DNA of 12,521 nucleotides from positions 1 through 12,521 of the forward strand of contig JAGQNU010000020.1 in NCBI GenBank assembly GCA_020427905.1, in the 5' to 3' direction. Numbering within the stretch: position 1 is the stretch's first letter; every line of letters starts with the position of its first letter. Position numbers and translations under genes: made by a program. The DNA comes from Candidatus Saccharimonadota bacterium (lineage in GTDB: Bacteria > Patescibacteriota > Saccharimonadia > Saccharimonadales > UBA7683). Positions 12,292 through 12,521 of the stretch are shown here, in pieces. The notes beneath the pieces are model-generated. The model was given only the letters and a program-made list of their open reading frames with translations. It was not told the DNA's origin and made no database searches.

Positions 12292-12521
12292 ATGAGTAAA
12301 AACGTTAGAACTCGTTTTGCACCGAGCCCAACTGGGTTCATGCATGTTGGTAATTTCCGCACCGGTTTATTTGCCTGGCTCGTGGCGCGTCACGCTGGTG
12401 GCACGTTTGTTCTACGCCTAGAGGACACCGACAAAAAGCGTGAGGTTGAAGGCTCCGCCGAGCACATTCTCGATTGTTTCAAGCAACTTGGTCTCAATAT
12501 AGACGAAGGTGTTGAAGCTGG
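12292..12521 (+). CDS. gltX: Glutamyl-tRNA synthetase, N-terminal fragment
   Basis: The first 76 codons are present; the gene continues beyond the right edge. The translation starts [21 protein letters not shown], the class I GluRS signature in which the HIGH motif appears as HVGN, followed by [11 protein letters not shown] and the [10 protein letters not shown] segment typical of GlxRS enzymes. It charges tRNA-Glu, and in many bacteria also tRNA-Gln for later amidation; which applies here cannot be judged from the fragment. The ATG is fixed by conservation of the N-terminus and by the extended -10 element just upstream. It follows the DUF4367-like gene by 34 bases but has its own promoter. 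Confidence 0.92.
   Translation, partial: MSKNVRTRFAPSPTGFMHVGNFRTGLFAWLVARHAGGTFVLRLEDTDKKREVEGSAEHILDCFKQLGLNIDEGVEA

Noticed and set aside
1..12521. CRISPR array, insertion sequence, rRNA or replication origin.
   Set aside because: No spaced direct repeats, no transposase or integrase, no rRNA sequence and no DnaA-box cluster were seen on reading the window.

Overview
This window most resembles a chromosomal segment of a Patescibacteria/CPR bacterium, probably Candidatus Saccharibacteria (TM7). That placement is an inference from gene content: small single-pass membrane proteins with a sortase, a PEGA protein and a basic membrane protein, next to a minimal set of housekeeping genes. It rests on no marker-gene comparison. 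The standard genetic code fits: TGA is a genuine stop (for example in the ATGA overlap at 4096-4099) and no gene needs TGA read as an amino acid. This argues against the UGA-recoding CPR lineages.

Layout. Positions 1-846 (minus strand) hold the first 24 codons of pyrH (UMP kinase), preceded by a YdcF/DUF218-like protein gene. Positions 886-3250 hold a GC-richer two-gene unit encoding a TPM-like membrane protein and a LemA-like protein. This unit has a consensus promoter, a 142-base structured leader and strong Shine-Dalgarno sites. Positions 3302-7243 form a tightly packed six-gene operon: exonuclease III, an MTH1-type Nudix hydrolase, two HAD phosphatases, a degenerate NnrD-like protein and MsrA. 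Its theme is damage repair and metabolite cleaning. Positions 7280-8161 encode an unrecognised protein with PD-(D/E)XK-like residues, followed by a convergent tRNA-Leu(CAA). Positions 8370-12257 encode three membrane-anchored proteins: a sortase, a PEGA/beta-propeller protein (opposite strand, 3' ends overlapping) and a basic protein with a DUF4367-like C-terminal domain. The window ends inside gltX (GluRS).

The most notable signals are not genes. (1) The leader of the TPM/LemA unit folds into a near-perfect 15-bp hairpin whose loop is a 7-base perfect complement of the downstream Shine-Dalgarno, so an SD-sequestering pseudoknot or switch is possible. (2) Just upstream of that hairpin lies a 16-base segment complementary (15 Watson-Crick pairs and one G-U) to the segment just after the lemA stop. 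These are either terminal inverted repeats of a cassette or a 5'-UTR/3'-UTR pairing. (3) By contrast, most other transcription units have a -10 box ending only 6-8 bases before the start codon, the geometry of leaderless mRNAs. The TPM/LemA unit therefore differs from its surroundings in composition, initiation mode and RNA structure, and may have been acquired.
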